Assembly: GCA_964035015.1 (NCBI GenBank)
Contig: OZ035997.1
Coordinates: 82,572,769-82,636,768 of the forward strand
From: Corallium rubrum
Lineage: Eukaryota > Cnidaria > Anthozoa > Scleralcyonacea > Coralliidae
Length of the DNA stretch: 64,000 nt
Direction of reading: 5' to 3'
The translations under genes were made by a program, and so were the position numbers. The notes under the pieces were generated by a model. The model searched no databases, was not told where the DNA came from, and saw nothing but the letters and a program-made list of their open reading frames with translations. Of this stretch, positions 54,864-64,000 are shown one piece after another (the first letter of the stretch is position 1; every line of letters starts with the position of its first letter).

Positions 54864-55537
54864 AATTTAATTTTGATCGAATAAATGTTCCAACCTTGGA
54901 AATGTTGGAAGAAGTCCATTGAAAAAACCCTTTGATTTTCCTTTTAAGAAACTTCCAAATTCGCGATTTTGGAATGAACTCAAAGGCAATTCCAACGAGG
55001 ACAAGTGCGACGCAGTGTACTACAAGTCCCACCAACAATCCAACAAAAGGCACTGGGATTACGAGCTGAGCAACAACATAAATGGGCGCGATTACGATCA
55101 AAACCAGTAATCTTGTCTTCGTCAATTTCCAGAACTGTTCCTTGGTGATCTGGTTATTCTGTCTCATTTTGTGGGCTTGATAAATATCTATAACTGCAAA
55201 TGCCAAGTCGACGAGGACACACAGTATGGGCAAACCAATTTTCAATCCCCAGTAAACAACCTTTGTCAAGATTAACACATCTCCCTCTGCCAACACAAAG
55301 GTGATTTCACTGGAGAGATTTAAAAGCGAATTAAGTACACGTGTCAAGATCCAACTTCCTAAAATTTCCACTTGCGGGCTTGCGTTAACGTTGATTTTGC
55401 ACTGAGTGCAGAAATGTTCACAGTTGGTATGTGCAGCGTTGTACTCTTGTTCGCCAAGTCTACTTTGAGCTAGTTCTACGACTTTCTCAGCGGGATTAAC
55501 TTCTTGGTCTGGGTCTTGGTAGACAATTCGGAAAAAT
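54862..55537 (-). CDS. LRAT-domain membrane protein, 3' exon
   Basis: The exon starts after minus-strand acceptor CGCCTTTTTCAG at 55,537, frame from 55,536, and ends with TAA at 54,862, about 224 residues. It begins FFRIVYQDPDQEVNPAEKVV and contains ARSRLGE-type QSRLGEQEYNAAHTNCEHFC. NCEHF holds the catalytic cysteine of the LRAT/HRASLS (NlpC/P60-like) thiol acyltransferases. Four hydrophobic stretches follow (ILCVLVDLAFAVI, LLVLIVIAPIYVVAQLVI, FVGLLVGLVVHCVALVLVGI and a weaker one), then a basic tail. The N-terminal half with the catalytic histidines must be in upstream exons beyond 55,537; none was recognised. Confidence 0.75.
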
Positions 55538-56345
<808 letters not shown>

Positions 56346-56389
56346 AAATAAGTTTTGTGGAAACACCACGTAAAATATTTCTTTGCTAA

Positions 56390-56468
56390 GCTTTCGGCCT
56401 GTTGACTCAGGCCTTCATCAGAGCAATGACAACAAGTTGTTGGCTCACGTCATTTATAAACTAAGCAA
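56390..56468 (-). ncRNA. Hammerhead-like ribozyme motif, left end
   Basis: The minus strand reads CTGATGA, then stem II GGCCTG-AGTCAA-CAGGCC, then GAAAGC: the hammerhead core. Upstream GCTT can supply the cleavage site, with a minimal stem III (GC/GC plus A-U). AG/CT and ATGAC/GTCAT can form stem I. Penelope-like elements are known to carry hammerheads with minimal stem III. The NUH here would be CUU, which is not the optimal triplet, so activity is untested. Confidence 0.5.
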
Positions 56469-56535
56469 CTGATCAATTAAATCACGTAAGAATACAATGG
56501 CGTATCACGTTAATTTTATTAATTAGAAAACAAAA

Positions 56536-56811
56536 TCAAGAATGTTCTCCGAATAGGGCACGCCACGTGCTATTTAATGACTGTCCGTCCTGAGAAATAG
56601 TGTAATGTTTTGCAATCTCAATGGATTCTCTTGTTCTTCGCGTGAAGTATTGCTTGTCGCTGGCTAAGAGTGATGACTCTTCCCACTTAACACGATGGTC
56701 ATACTTCCAAGCGTGTTTGGCAACAGCAGACTTTTCTTGTTGCGCTTTTATGCAACATATCTTGTGTTCTTTCAGGCGAGTTGAGAGATTCCTTCCCGTT
56801 TCTCCGATGTA
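56536..56811 (-). pseudogene. Penelope-like GIY-YIG endonuclease end, split from its RT
   Basis: Reads YIGETGRNLSTRLKEHKICC through KHAWKYDHRVKWEE to the stop at 56,536. Its N-terminal part lies at 58,564 onward, separated by the 1,752-bp transposon that inserted at the TA in the GLVYTA-type sequence. Nearly identical to the uninterrupted plus copy at 59,560-59,830. Confidence 0.75.
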
Positions 56812-58563
56812 CACGCGTAAAAACGCACAACTTGTTCACGGTTGTTGACAGACGTGAACAAGTTGTTCTCGACAGCCGTGAACAATGTTGTGCTGCTCGC
56901 CGTGAACATGTTGTCAACAAGTTGTTCACCATATGTTCCAACATGCTTGTTCACGCCTGATGAACCAACAGACGTGAACAAGTTGTTCCAACATGATGTT
57001 ACATGCATGATACAACAGCATTGTTCCAGCATGATAAATTAACATTTGTGAACAAGTTGTTAAAACAACATGTTACAATATGATATCTATCCGTTAAATT
57101 CTCGTTTTTTTGTGCACCCCCCGGTTGTCTCGCTTATTAATTTTCTTATAAAATCACAAAAAATATTAATATCACTATTATTGAAGACGAAGATATCACG
57201 CAAACACATCCATGAATTTTTAAAAACGTTTATTGAAGTTATAATTTGAATACAAAGTCTCACGTATCCTCCAGTTTTCCCTGGTTCTCTGGCAGCGCTT
57301 TCAGTTCTTCTCCATTTCCATTTTCATTGATATTATTTAACTCCCACAACTATAGTTTATACATAAAAAATTTAAGAAGAAAAACAAAGGTTTACGTTAA
57401 TAACTTTCTGCTTTGAAATAGTGTAAACAAAAATTCTTTCACCTTTGCCCTCAACAAAGCCAAGAGATCAGCATTCCGACTAATTTCGCGGATGGAAGAA
57501 AACAAAACGTAAACATATTTTTAGTAAACATTTTTAAGGCTTTTTAACATATCTTACCTTTTTGTAAATAAGCTAATATACTCCAGTTCACATGTACTTT
57601 CTAAAAAAAACAACGAGGAACGATAAACTATATTTGACAGAAGAACATTAATATTCCAAAGTATAAAGTGTCTTTTCTCGTTTTGACAGTTAAATTTGCA
57701 GTTGTGTATCGTATAAAAATTTACTGTTTCTACTGACAGTATTGAACAGTGCGAACAAATAAACTTACCTAAAATTCTTTGCTTTCTCTTGGGTTTTAAG
57801 CTGGAAACAAAATGAGAGAAGGGACATGTATTAATTAATGATAGCATTTATAGCAATGCCAACGAGCTAAAATAACATTGAAGTTATTTAATAATGTATT
57901 TATATTCTTACCTCTTTGAGATGGATAAACTTAGTGTATGCCAGTCTAATCTTGACAAAGTTTTACCAAGTGATTTGTTCATACAGAAGACTATTCCTCA
58001 GTCCATTGGCAGTGCAGAAAAGGGAAAATAAAACGAGGGAAAAACCAGTGGGAAAACCCGTTTCAACACATCGTTTCAACGATGCCCGCTGTTGTTCCGT
58101 CAAGGAGCAAAGTTCAAATGAACTACGCTCACGTGAGATTACGCGTGATCTTCACGTGACCGTGGTCCATAGTCTCCTCGCGTGTTTGTTCACGAACAGT
58201 GACAATGCTGTAACAAGTTGTTGAAGGAACAACTTGTTCACGCCTGTTGGAACAACGAAAAAACAACTTGTTGATTCGACAACGTTGTTCATGCATGATG
58301 GAACATGTTGTTACGACATGATGAAATAACAATGATGAACAACATTGTTACAACAATGGTGAACATGGTTGATATATCAACACGTTCTTCGGTTGTTGCA
58401 ACATGCGTGAACAACGGTTGTTGTTTCATCAAGCAGTAACAACTTGTTGAAACAATGATGAACAATGTTGTTCATTTATCAGTGTTGTTCACATATGATA
58501 ACAAGTTGTTACAGCATTGTTCAGGCAACAATGCTGTAACAACTTGTGAGATTTTTACGCGTG
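56812..58563. mobile_element. TA-flanked DNA transposon carrying a mini-gene
   Basis: Terminal inverted repeats CACGCGTAAAAA, duplicated TA at 56,810-56,811 and 58,564-58,565. The sister Penelope copy near 59,553 shows the empty site GATGTATACC. Subterminal zones (56,820-57,080, 58,190-58,550) are dense in GTGAACAAGTTGTT words in both orientations. No transposase. The middle holds a five-exon gene on the minus strand (57,260-57,982), so this is a nonautonomous, gene-bearing element. Confidence 0.85.
57260..57982 (-). CDS. Five-exon mini-gene inside the transposon
   Basis: Minus-strand exons: 57,912-57,982 (ATG 57,982), 57,769-57,800, 57,558-57,600, 57,443-57,479 and 57,260-57,349 (TGA 57,260). 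Every intron starts GT (four GTAAG/GTGAAAG-type donors) and ends AG, and all four phases (2, 1, 2, 0) agree, giving about 90 residues with no stop. An AATAAA lies 25 bp past the stop (minus strand, 57,229-57,234). The start is MNKSLGKTLSRLDWHTLSLS; then a basic stretch (KPKRKQRIL), a likely helix (RNADLLALLRAK) and an acidic, Asn-rich end (NINENGNGEELKALPENQGK). I do not recognise the family. Micro-exons of 32-43 nt are unusual. Either a captured host gene or the element's own accessory gene. Confidence 0.65.
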
Positions 58564-59330
58564 TATACCAAGCCACACTCACAAGGAATGCGATACACTC
58601 CAGGCTTAGATAAGCTATCCACTTCATCTTTATGTGTGAAAAGTACCTTGAACAATTTGTGTTGACTACTGTGAAATACCTTCATACCAGCACGATTTAG
58701 AATCCTCTCAATCTTGTGAGATGCTGGTCCGATATACGGAAGAGAAACTGAAGGTGGTTCTTGCTGGGGCTGTGTATTCGGCTCTGGATGTACCGAATGA
58801 GTCATAGAAGCTGGAATCATCTTCTCAGGAAAACCGTTGTTAGTTAAAACCAACTTAAGGTGATCTAATTCTACCTGAAGGTGTTCTTCGTCCCAAATTG
58901 TTCGCGCTCGATGAAAGAGAGTTTTGCACGCAGATGATTTAATACTTGGATGATGGAATGAAGTGTAGTTAAGGTATCTGTCAGTGTGTGTTGGTTTTCG
59001 ATACGCCGTATGACTTAAAGTCCCATCTGATTTAACGGAAAGCCAAACGTCCAAGAATGGGATAGATTTGTCTTGATTTTGTAATTCCATAGTGAATTTG
59101 ATTGAAGGATGTATGCTGTTAAGGTGGTCAAGAAAATTAGACAAAGCATTCAAACCGTGTGACCAGGTACTTAGCGTATCATCAACATAACGTTTCCACA
59201 TACCTGGTTTTAACGGGGCAGTTGCAAGAGCCTTCTTCTCAAATTCCTCCATGTATGGGTTAGCCATGATTGGAGACAAAGGGGAACGCATTGCTGCTCC
59301 AGTAGTTTGTTCGAAAAATCTGTTCGGTAC
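58564..59330 (-). pseudogene. Penelope-like reverse transcriptase (C-terminal half), broken
   Basis: Minus-strand frame with VLDVPNRFFEQTTGAAM, then RSPLSPIMANPYMEEFEKKA (RT motif B region), KRYVDDTLSTW (YVDD catalytic box) and SIPFLDVWLS. A linker follows and the GIY-YIG start PGVYRIPCECGLVY, ending where the TA transposon inserted. The N-terminal RT motifs are absent: the copy starts at the head-to-head junction near 59,330. Codons upstream of that point are antisense to the plus copy. Confidence 0.75.
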
Positions 59331-59434
59331 ATCCAGAACCGAATACACAGCCCCAGCAAGAACCACCTTCAGTTTCTCTTCCGTATATCGAACCAGCATC
59401 TCACAAGATTGAGAGGATTCTAAATCGTGCTGGT

Positions 59435-59830
59435 ATGAAGGTATTTCACAGTAGTCAACACAAATTGTTCAAGGTACTTTTCACACATAAAGATGAAGTG
59501 GATAGCTTATCTAAGCCTGGAGTGTATCGCATTCCTTGTGAGTGTGGCTTGGTATACATCGGAGAAACGGGAAGGAATCTCTCATCTCGCCTGAAGGAAC
59601 ACAAAACATGTTGCATAAAAGCGCAACAAGAAAAGTCTGCTGTTGCCAAACACGCTTGGAAGTATGACCATCGTGTTAAGTGGGAAGAGTCATCACTCTT
59701 AGCCAGCGACAAGCAATACTTCACGCGAAGAACAAGAGAATCCATTGAGATTGCAAAACATCACACTATTTCTCAGGAGGGACAGCCACTAAATAGCACG
59801 TGGCGTGCCCTATTCGGAGAACATTCTTGA
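59435..59830 (+). pseudogene. Penelope-like linker and GIY-YIG endonuclease, plus copy
   Basis: Open frame from MKVFHSSQHKLFKVLFTHKD through PGVYRIPCECGLVYIGETGR to the stop at 59,830. The GIY-YIG signature is GVYRIPC ... YIGETG, with R in NLSSRLKEH and the later E in KWEESSLL. The domain is intact but lacks its RT, so the copy is 5'-truncated. Confidence 0.75.
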
Positions 59831-59898
59831 TTTTGTTTTCTAATTAATAAAATTAACGTGATACGCCATTGTATTCTTACGTGATTTAATTGATCAGT

Positions 59899-59977
59899 TG
59901 CTTAGTTTATAAATGACGTGAGCCAACAACTTGTTGTCATTGCTCTGATGAAGGCCTGAGTCAACAGGCCGAAAGCT
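59899..59977 (+). ncRNA. Hammerhead-like ribozyme motif, right end
   Basis: Inverted counterpart of 56,390-56,468 with CTGATGA at 59,945-59,951 and GAAA at 59,971-59,974. Both conserved cores and the 6-bp stem II are intact. Confidence 0.5.
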
Positions 59978-60071
59978 TAGCAAAGAAATATTTTACGTGG
60001 TGTTTCCACAAAACTTATTTATATTACTTTATCGCCATGAAAACGTTCAAAGAATTAGATATCTATGCTAT

Positions 60072-60790
60072 TTTTGTGGCGATTTCATGCAGAACACTTT
60101 ACCGAAATGACCCTGTACTGCGGGGCTGATTTTATGTCACGAAAATCTTATTACGACTATTTGAGAAACGTAGAATCTGATATGACAAAGCAAAATTGAG
60201 AAACGTAGAATGATATGACAAAGCAAAATTGGCGATCGTATTTTCTGTAAGCATGCATAATTACACACAGGGTATTCTAATTCTTTTTTGCGCTCATAGA
60301 TAGATTTTCGTGACAAAAAATCAGCCCGGTAACCTATGTAGCCCGCCTCATATGAACGGCCTCTTAGATAAAGTTAAACTAGAAATACATGATCGCAACA
60401 ACTCCTCACCCACTTTTAATATATACATTTTTGTAAACCACCACCACCACCATCACCACCACCACCACCACCACCACCAGACATAGACTTTCCGTTTTTG
60501 TTTTTATTTTTGTATTTAAGTCTATTAAAGTTTTTATATTTTTATATTTAGTCTATTATACTTTTAGTATGTAATAATAAAATTAGAGAGAAACAAACCA
60601 GTATAACATCAAAGAAAATTCACTGGCAAAGTTTATCTGTATAGTCATGTATTGACACACCGAAAGAGCATACAAAGTCAATATTAAAAAAAGAAACGAA
60701 CCAAATAACAAATTTTCATTCAAAATAGATAATAGTGACCCAGAAAAGACACAATGCCACGTCCTAGCGTCCAAAGACAACTGTAGACAA
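60072..60790. other. Non-genic stretch
   Basis: Begins with the continuation of the 18,745-family repeat. It contains the recurring motif AACTAGAAATACATGATCGC with AACAACTCCTCACCC (60,370-60,412) and a (CCA)n array at 60,437-60,478. No gene. Confidence 0.55.
60437..60479. repeat. (CCA)n microsatellite
   Basis: About 14 CCA units with one CAT interruption. Confidence 0.9.
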
Positions 60791-61563
60791 GAATATTATT
60801 TATATTGCATGATTTTCTTTTTCAAGCTTAAGACTCAGCTAAACTGGTAAATATGAATCTCATACCGTTAAACTTTCTTCTACTTTTATCACCACAAACT
60901 CTGCCAATTCAGTCTATACTCTTTTCAGAATTCAGATTGTTTTTCTCGTTCGGTTTCTTACTTTTTCCGTGACCAGGCATTATTCAGTTCTCTTCAAGCT
61001 CTAAAAAGCCGTTTCTTTCAAACTGATTTCTTCATCGTTCTCCCTCGAGTTAAGTAGAATACACCAGAGCAGAATTCTCTACAGGCTTTGACCAGTTTCA
61101 GGACACAGTGTCGTTTTCGGTCTTCGTCGTAACAGTTACCAGTATATACCCTGCTATCCGAACTGCGAAAGTTGCGGATTTGTTGACATATATACAAGAA
61201 TATTATTTATATTGCATGATTTTCTTTTTCAAGACTCAGCTAAAGTGGTAAATATCAATCTCCTACCGTTAAACTTTCTTTTGCTTTTGTCACCACAAAC
61301 ACTGCCAATTCGTTTAGTGTATACTCTTTTCAGAACCCAGATTGTTTTTCTCCTTCGGTTTCTTACTTTTTCCGTGACCAAGGCATCTTTCAGTTCTTTT
61401 CAAGATCTAAAAAGCCGTTTGTTTCAAACTGACTTCTTCATCGTTCTCCCTTGAGTTAAGTAGAATACACTGGAGCAGAATTCTTTACAGGCTTTGGCCA
61501 CGGTCTTCGTCGTAACAGTTACCAGTACCCTGCTATCCGAACTGCGAAAGTTGCGGATTTGTT

Positions 61564-61565
<2 letters not shown>
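60789..61565. repeat. Tandem duplication of a roughly 390-bp unit
   Basis: Unit 1 (60,789-61,191) and unit 2 (61,192-61,565) both run from ACAAGAATATTATTTATATT to GCGGATTTGTTGACATATAT. They differ by scattered substitutions and by about 30 bp of indels. No coding capacity recognised. Confidence 0.85.

Positions 61566-61641
<76 letters not shown>
61566..61641. repeat. (TA)n microsatellite
   Basis: About 38 TA units; it begins at the end of duplicated unit 2 and abuts the RT fragment. Confidence 0.95.
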
Positions 61642-61644
<3 letters not shown>

Positions 61645-62176
61645 CAACAACCGCATAGAACCAATGGCAAAGACACATGCATTCATCTCCATGAAGGACC
61701 ATAAAGAAAACTTTGATAACCACCCCCAGTGCCGCCTCATAAACCCAGCGAAGAGCAACCTCGGCAAAGTGAGCAAGACTATTCTAGACAGAATTAACAA
61801 TGACATCCGCACCCAAACCAACAGCAATCAGTGGCGCAACTCCGACGACACAATCTCTTGGTTCAAAGCCCTACCCAATAAGAACAAACACACCTTCCTG
61901 TCATTTGACATTGTTAGTTTCTACCCGTCCATCTCGGAACAATTACTCAACGAAGCCATCTCCTGGGGCAAACAATTCACAGACATCTCCGACCGCGACA
62001 CTAACATAATCATGCACGCCAGAAAATCTCTACTCTTTAGCAGCAACCACATGTGGACCAAGCGAAACTCGACCGACTCATTTGATGTGACAAGGGGAAG
62101 CTTTGACGGCGCCGAGATATGTGAACTTGTTGGCCTTTTTTTTCTAAATGAGCTACAACAAGAAACTATTTCTTAA
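61642..62176 (+). pseudogene. Reverse-transcriptase fragment
   Basis: Frame in which [20 protein letters not shown] and LINPAKSNLGKVSK look like RT motifs 1-2, and HTFLSFDIVSFYPSISEQLL is motif A with its catalytic Asp. FDVTRGSFDGAEICELVGLF is the next conserved block. The YxDD box is missing: the homology stops at about 62,160 and a stop follows. The start is cut by (TA)n. I know similar proteins from cnidarian genomes, probably a Penelope-like or related RT group; not the same family as the element at 56-60 kb. Confidence 0.6.
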
Positions 62177-63443
62177 AAGAAATAGCTGTTTCGTTCCGGT
62201 CAGTCGTTTATGAGTCTGTTTCAACAGCAATGACGAATTTTAGCTCAACTAATTATTTGCCCCATGTAGACTATAGCTGGCGCGACAATTTTTACTACGC
62301 GCCTGCGTTTCATACGACAAATTTAATTTAGACGATTTTTGTTTTGCATATAAACAAACTAGAAATATGCTGAAGCGAGAAGATTATAATAAAACTACAA
62401 AAAAATAATTTAAGCTTCGTCTAATAAAACAAACACACATTTCAGACGTTGTACCATCTGATCATGACGGATTACTCTCTCCTCCGCAGTCCAGAGGGCA
62501 GGCTCTATTGATTAGTATTTCAGGTTATTCGCAGTCGCATAAATTCGACTGAATTTAAATGTGACGTGTAGCGGTCTCGCGATTTTCGTGAGAACGCAAT
62601 TATTTTGGCAACGTAAATCTTCTATTCAGTAGCAATATACTCTTCTGACCGTCTATAGGAGGAAAACAAAACGTTACCAAAATAATTGCTTTCTCGGGAA
62701 AATTGCGAGACGCTAGCACTTTAAATTTCATGCAGCTGATTTATTTATTTATGACACCGCGGTATTTATTGAATAAAAGGCCAAGGCCAAAAGGATCAAT
62801 ATAAATTAGGCCAATAACGGACTATCATCATTTTCGTCGTCACAGGTCATAGTTTAATTCTCGAATCAGAATAATCCATTTAGATGGGCCACAAATGAAT
62901 GATAACGAACTTCTAGCCTCAAACTATTGACATTGTTCATAAAATAGCTATATTTTAAAATTATTAGACACGCGTGAAACAGTGCGACTGACCTTTTGGA
63001 ACGCGCAGTTGCAGGGCCTCTTTTAACATAGAGACTGGGGGGGACATGGCCCCCCCAGCCCCCTTAGTGTCCCCCCCAGTCGGCAATTTTGTCCCCCCCA
63101 GTAGAATGTCCCTTTTCATATTTTTTGGTGTGAGAATAACTCCCAAAGTCAATATTGGACAACATAATTAATCCTTATTCCAGTATTCCTTTCGCAGAAT
63201 CTCTGCTATTCCTTTGCCTTCCCTTTCTGGACAATGAAAAATAGAAAAATAGTTAAATAGGAAATTTCGATCTGCAAAGGAAATTATTTTTCAAAGTGGG
63301 ACTGGGAACGAAAGTGGGAACATCGGGATTTTTGGGGGAATCTCGGGATATTCGGGAAGCTTAGTTGGGAATTTCAAAAACATAATTTACATCAAAATTT
63401 ACATGCAAATTGCTTGCCTTTGTTTGTACTATTGGTATTAAAA
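62177..63443. other. Non-genic stretch
   Basis: Holds a foldback at 62,570-62,725 (GAACGCAATTATTTTGGCAA ... TTACCAAAATAATTGC) and a C/G-rich repeat at 63,030-63,105 with runs of GGGGGGAC/GTCCCCCCC. No gene recognised. Confidence 0.55.
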
Positions 63444-64000
63444 ATGCCGTATGCAAATAAAAGAAAAGCGAATATTGAAAAACTGTTAAAACAAGAAGCG
63501 AGTAAATGCAAAAAGGTATCGGATTTCTTCACAAAGAACGAAAATGCAAGAACATCGTCATCGACATCGTGCGATACAAACGTTGAGAAGGAGTCAGAAC
63601 AATTATTAAATATGGCGCCAATTGAAGTGGAAAGCGAAGTACAAGGCACTGCAGCTACTGGAGGCACTGACCAAGGAGAACCTCGTAAAGACAATGAACT
63701 GAATGAAGTGGATTTTGATATTCGAAATTCAGATAGGGAAGGTAATGTTCAATTTGTTTATACACGGGCTCCTTCGAATAATATTCCAAGCAATACTACA
63801 CCCTCGACCTTACCGTCAACAAGCTCTGCAAATATAAACAGCATTACATTGGTTACAACAAGTGACGTTGGTTTGCCAATAAGCACAGCAAACACATCGT
63901 CAACGCAAATGACTACTGAAACCACTACTGAGTATTACAGAGGCTACCCATTAAACCTAAAAGCACTTCTAGGAAAATTTGGAGATGGTGTACTATCTCA
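63444..64000 (+). CDS. N-terminus of a probable hAT/ZMYM1-like protein (runs off the window)
   Basis: ATG at 63,444 opens an uninterrupted frame of 185 codons to the window edge. It starts MPYANKRKANIEKLLKQEAS and reaches KKVSDFFTKN, the Lys-rich KxSDFF start typical of hAT-derived and ZMYM1-like proteins. A long Ser/Thr-rich, low-complexity linker follows, then YYRGYPLNLKALLGKFG at the edge. In those families a TTF-type zinc finger and the hAT dimerisation domain follow; neither is within the window. It may be a transposase or a domesticated gene. Confidence 0.55.
   Translation, partial: MPYANKRKANIEKLLKQEASKCKKVSDFFTKNENARTSSSTSCDTNVEKESEQLLNMAPIEVESEVQGTAATGGTDQGEPRKDNELNEVDFDIRNSDREGNVQFVYTRAPSNNIPSNTTPSTLPSTSSANINSITLVTTSDVGLPISTANTSSTQMTTETTTEYYRGYPLNLKALLGKFGDGVLS

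Larger units (their letters stand above)
56346..60057. mobile_element. Penelope-like element, head-to-head dimer
   Basis: Two copies of one element in opposite orientation meet near 59,330. The minus copy (59,330 to 56,346) has the RT and, after an interrupting transposon, the GIY-YIG domain. The plus copy (59,330 to about 60,020) has only the linker and GIY-YIG end. GATATCTATGCTAT is duplicated outside (56,332-56,345 and 60,058-60,071), with 36 bp of extra sequence before the right duplication. The target is a copy of the 18,745 repeat family. Both outer ends carry a hammerhead-like motif. Inverted dimers and a short extra tail are known features of Penelope-like elements. Confidence 0.8.

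Noticed and set aside
56699..57042. ORFs on both strands rich in NNLF/NKLF repeats
   Set aside because: They are translations of the GTGAACAAGTTGTT subterminal words of the TA-flanked transposon.
58521..59399. Single intact Penelope-like ORF of 292 codons
   Set aside because: Its first 20-25 codons are antisense of the plus copy beyond the head-to-head junction, and its last codons read into the inserted transposon.
63392..63694. Minus-strand 100-codon ORF
   Set aside because: Shadow of the longer plus-strand frame starting at 63,444, which shows the SDFF motif and stays open to the window end.

Overview
The window looks like a gene-poor, repeat-dense stretch of an AT-rich invertebrate genome, most probably a cnidarian. 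The reasons are GT-AG introns of several kilobases with phase-1 exons, an extracellular gene combining Frizzled, kringle and TSP1 modules, many foldback MITEs, Penelope-like and Ty3/gypsy retroelements and a Polinton-type DNA element. Species assignment is inference; no rRNA or mitochondrial marker is present.

Host genes. (1) 3.2-18.5 kb, plus strand: exons of a single-pass receptor, Frizzled CRD - kringle - TSP1 x3 - transmembrane - tyrosine-rich tail. All internal junctions are compatible and no kinase was found. (2) 26.0-21.8 kb, minus strand: three phase-compatible exons of a GT54 (MGAT4-type) Golgi glycosyltransferase. (3) 55.5-54.9 kb, minus strand: the 3' exon of an LRAT-domain membrane protein. 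(4) A short exon-like ORF at 39.74 kb that is interrupted by the Polinton-type element and resumes at 54.35 kb. (5) 63.4 kb to the window end: the start of an open reading frame resembling the N-terminus of a hAT/ZMYM1-like protein.

Mobile DNA. 26.87-31.46 kb is an intact Ty3/gypsy element with identical 149-bp LTRs and a GTTTT target duplication. 39,826-54,344 is a compact Polinton/Maverick-like element: AG...CT ends, 6-bp duplication CAGCAT, 2.8-kb inverted arms around a packaging-type ATPase gene, and three copies of a promoter built from four or five consensus AP-1 sites plus a TATA box. I see no PolB, integrase or capsid gene in it. Its right arm is split by a 5.57-kb CACTA-type transposon (47,660-53,232), which itself carries several MITEs. 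56,346-60,057 is a head-to-head Penelope-like dimer flanked by a 14-bp duplication, with a hammerhead-like motif at each end. One copy is split by a 1.75-kb TA-flanked transposon that carries a complete five-exon mini-gene.

The rest is foldback MITEs, tRNA-like SINE heads, LINE 3' ends that run into microsatellites, and long simple repeats, including a 600-bp CAA/CAG array in an intron of the receptor gene. The most novel-looking system is the Polinton-like element with its reiterated AP-1 promoter module; the best surprise gene is the five-exon mini-gene inside the TA-flanked transposon.
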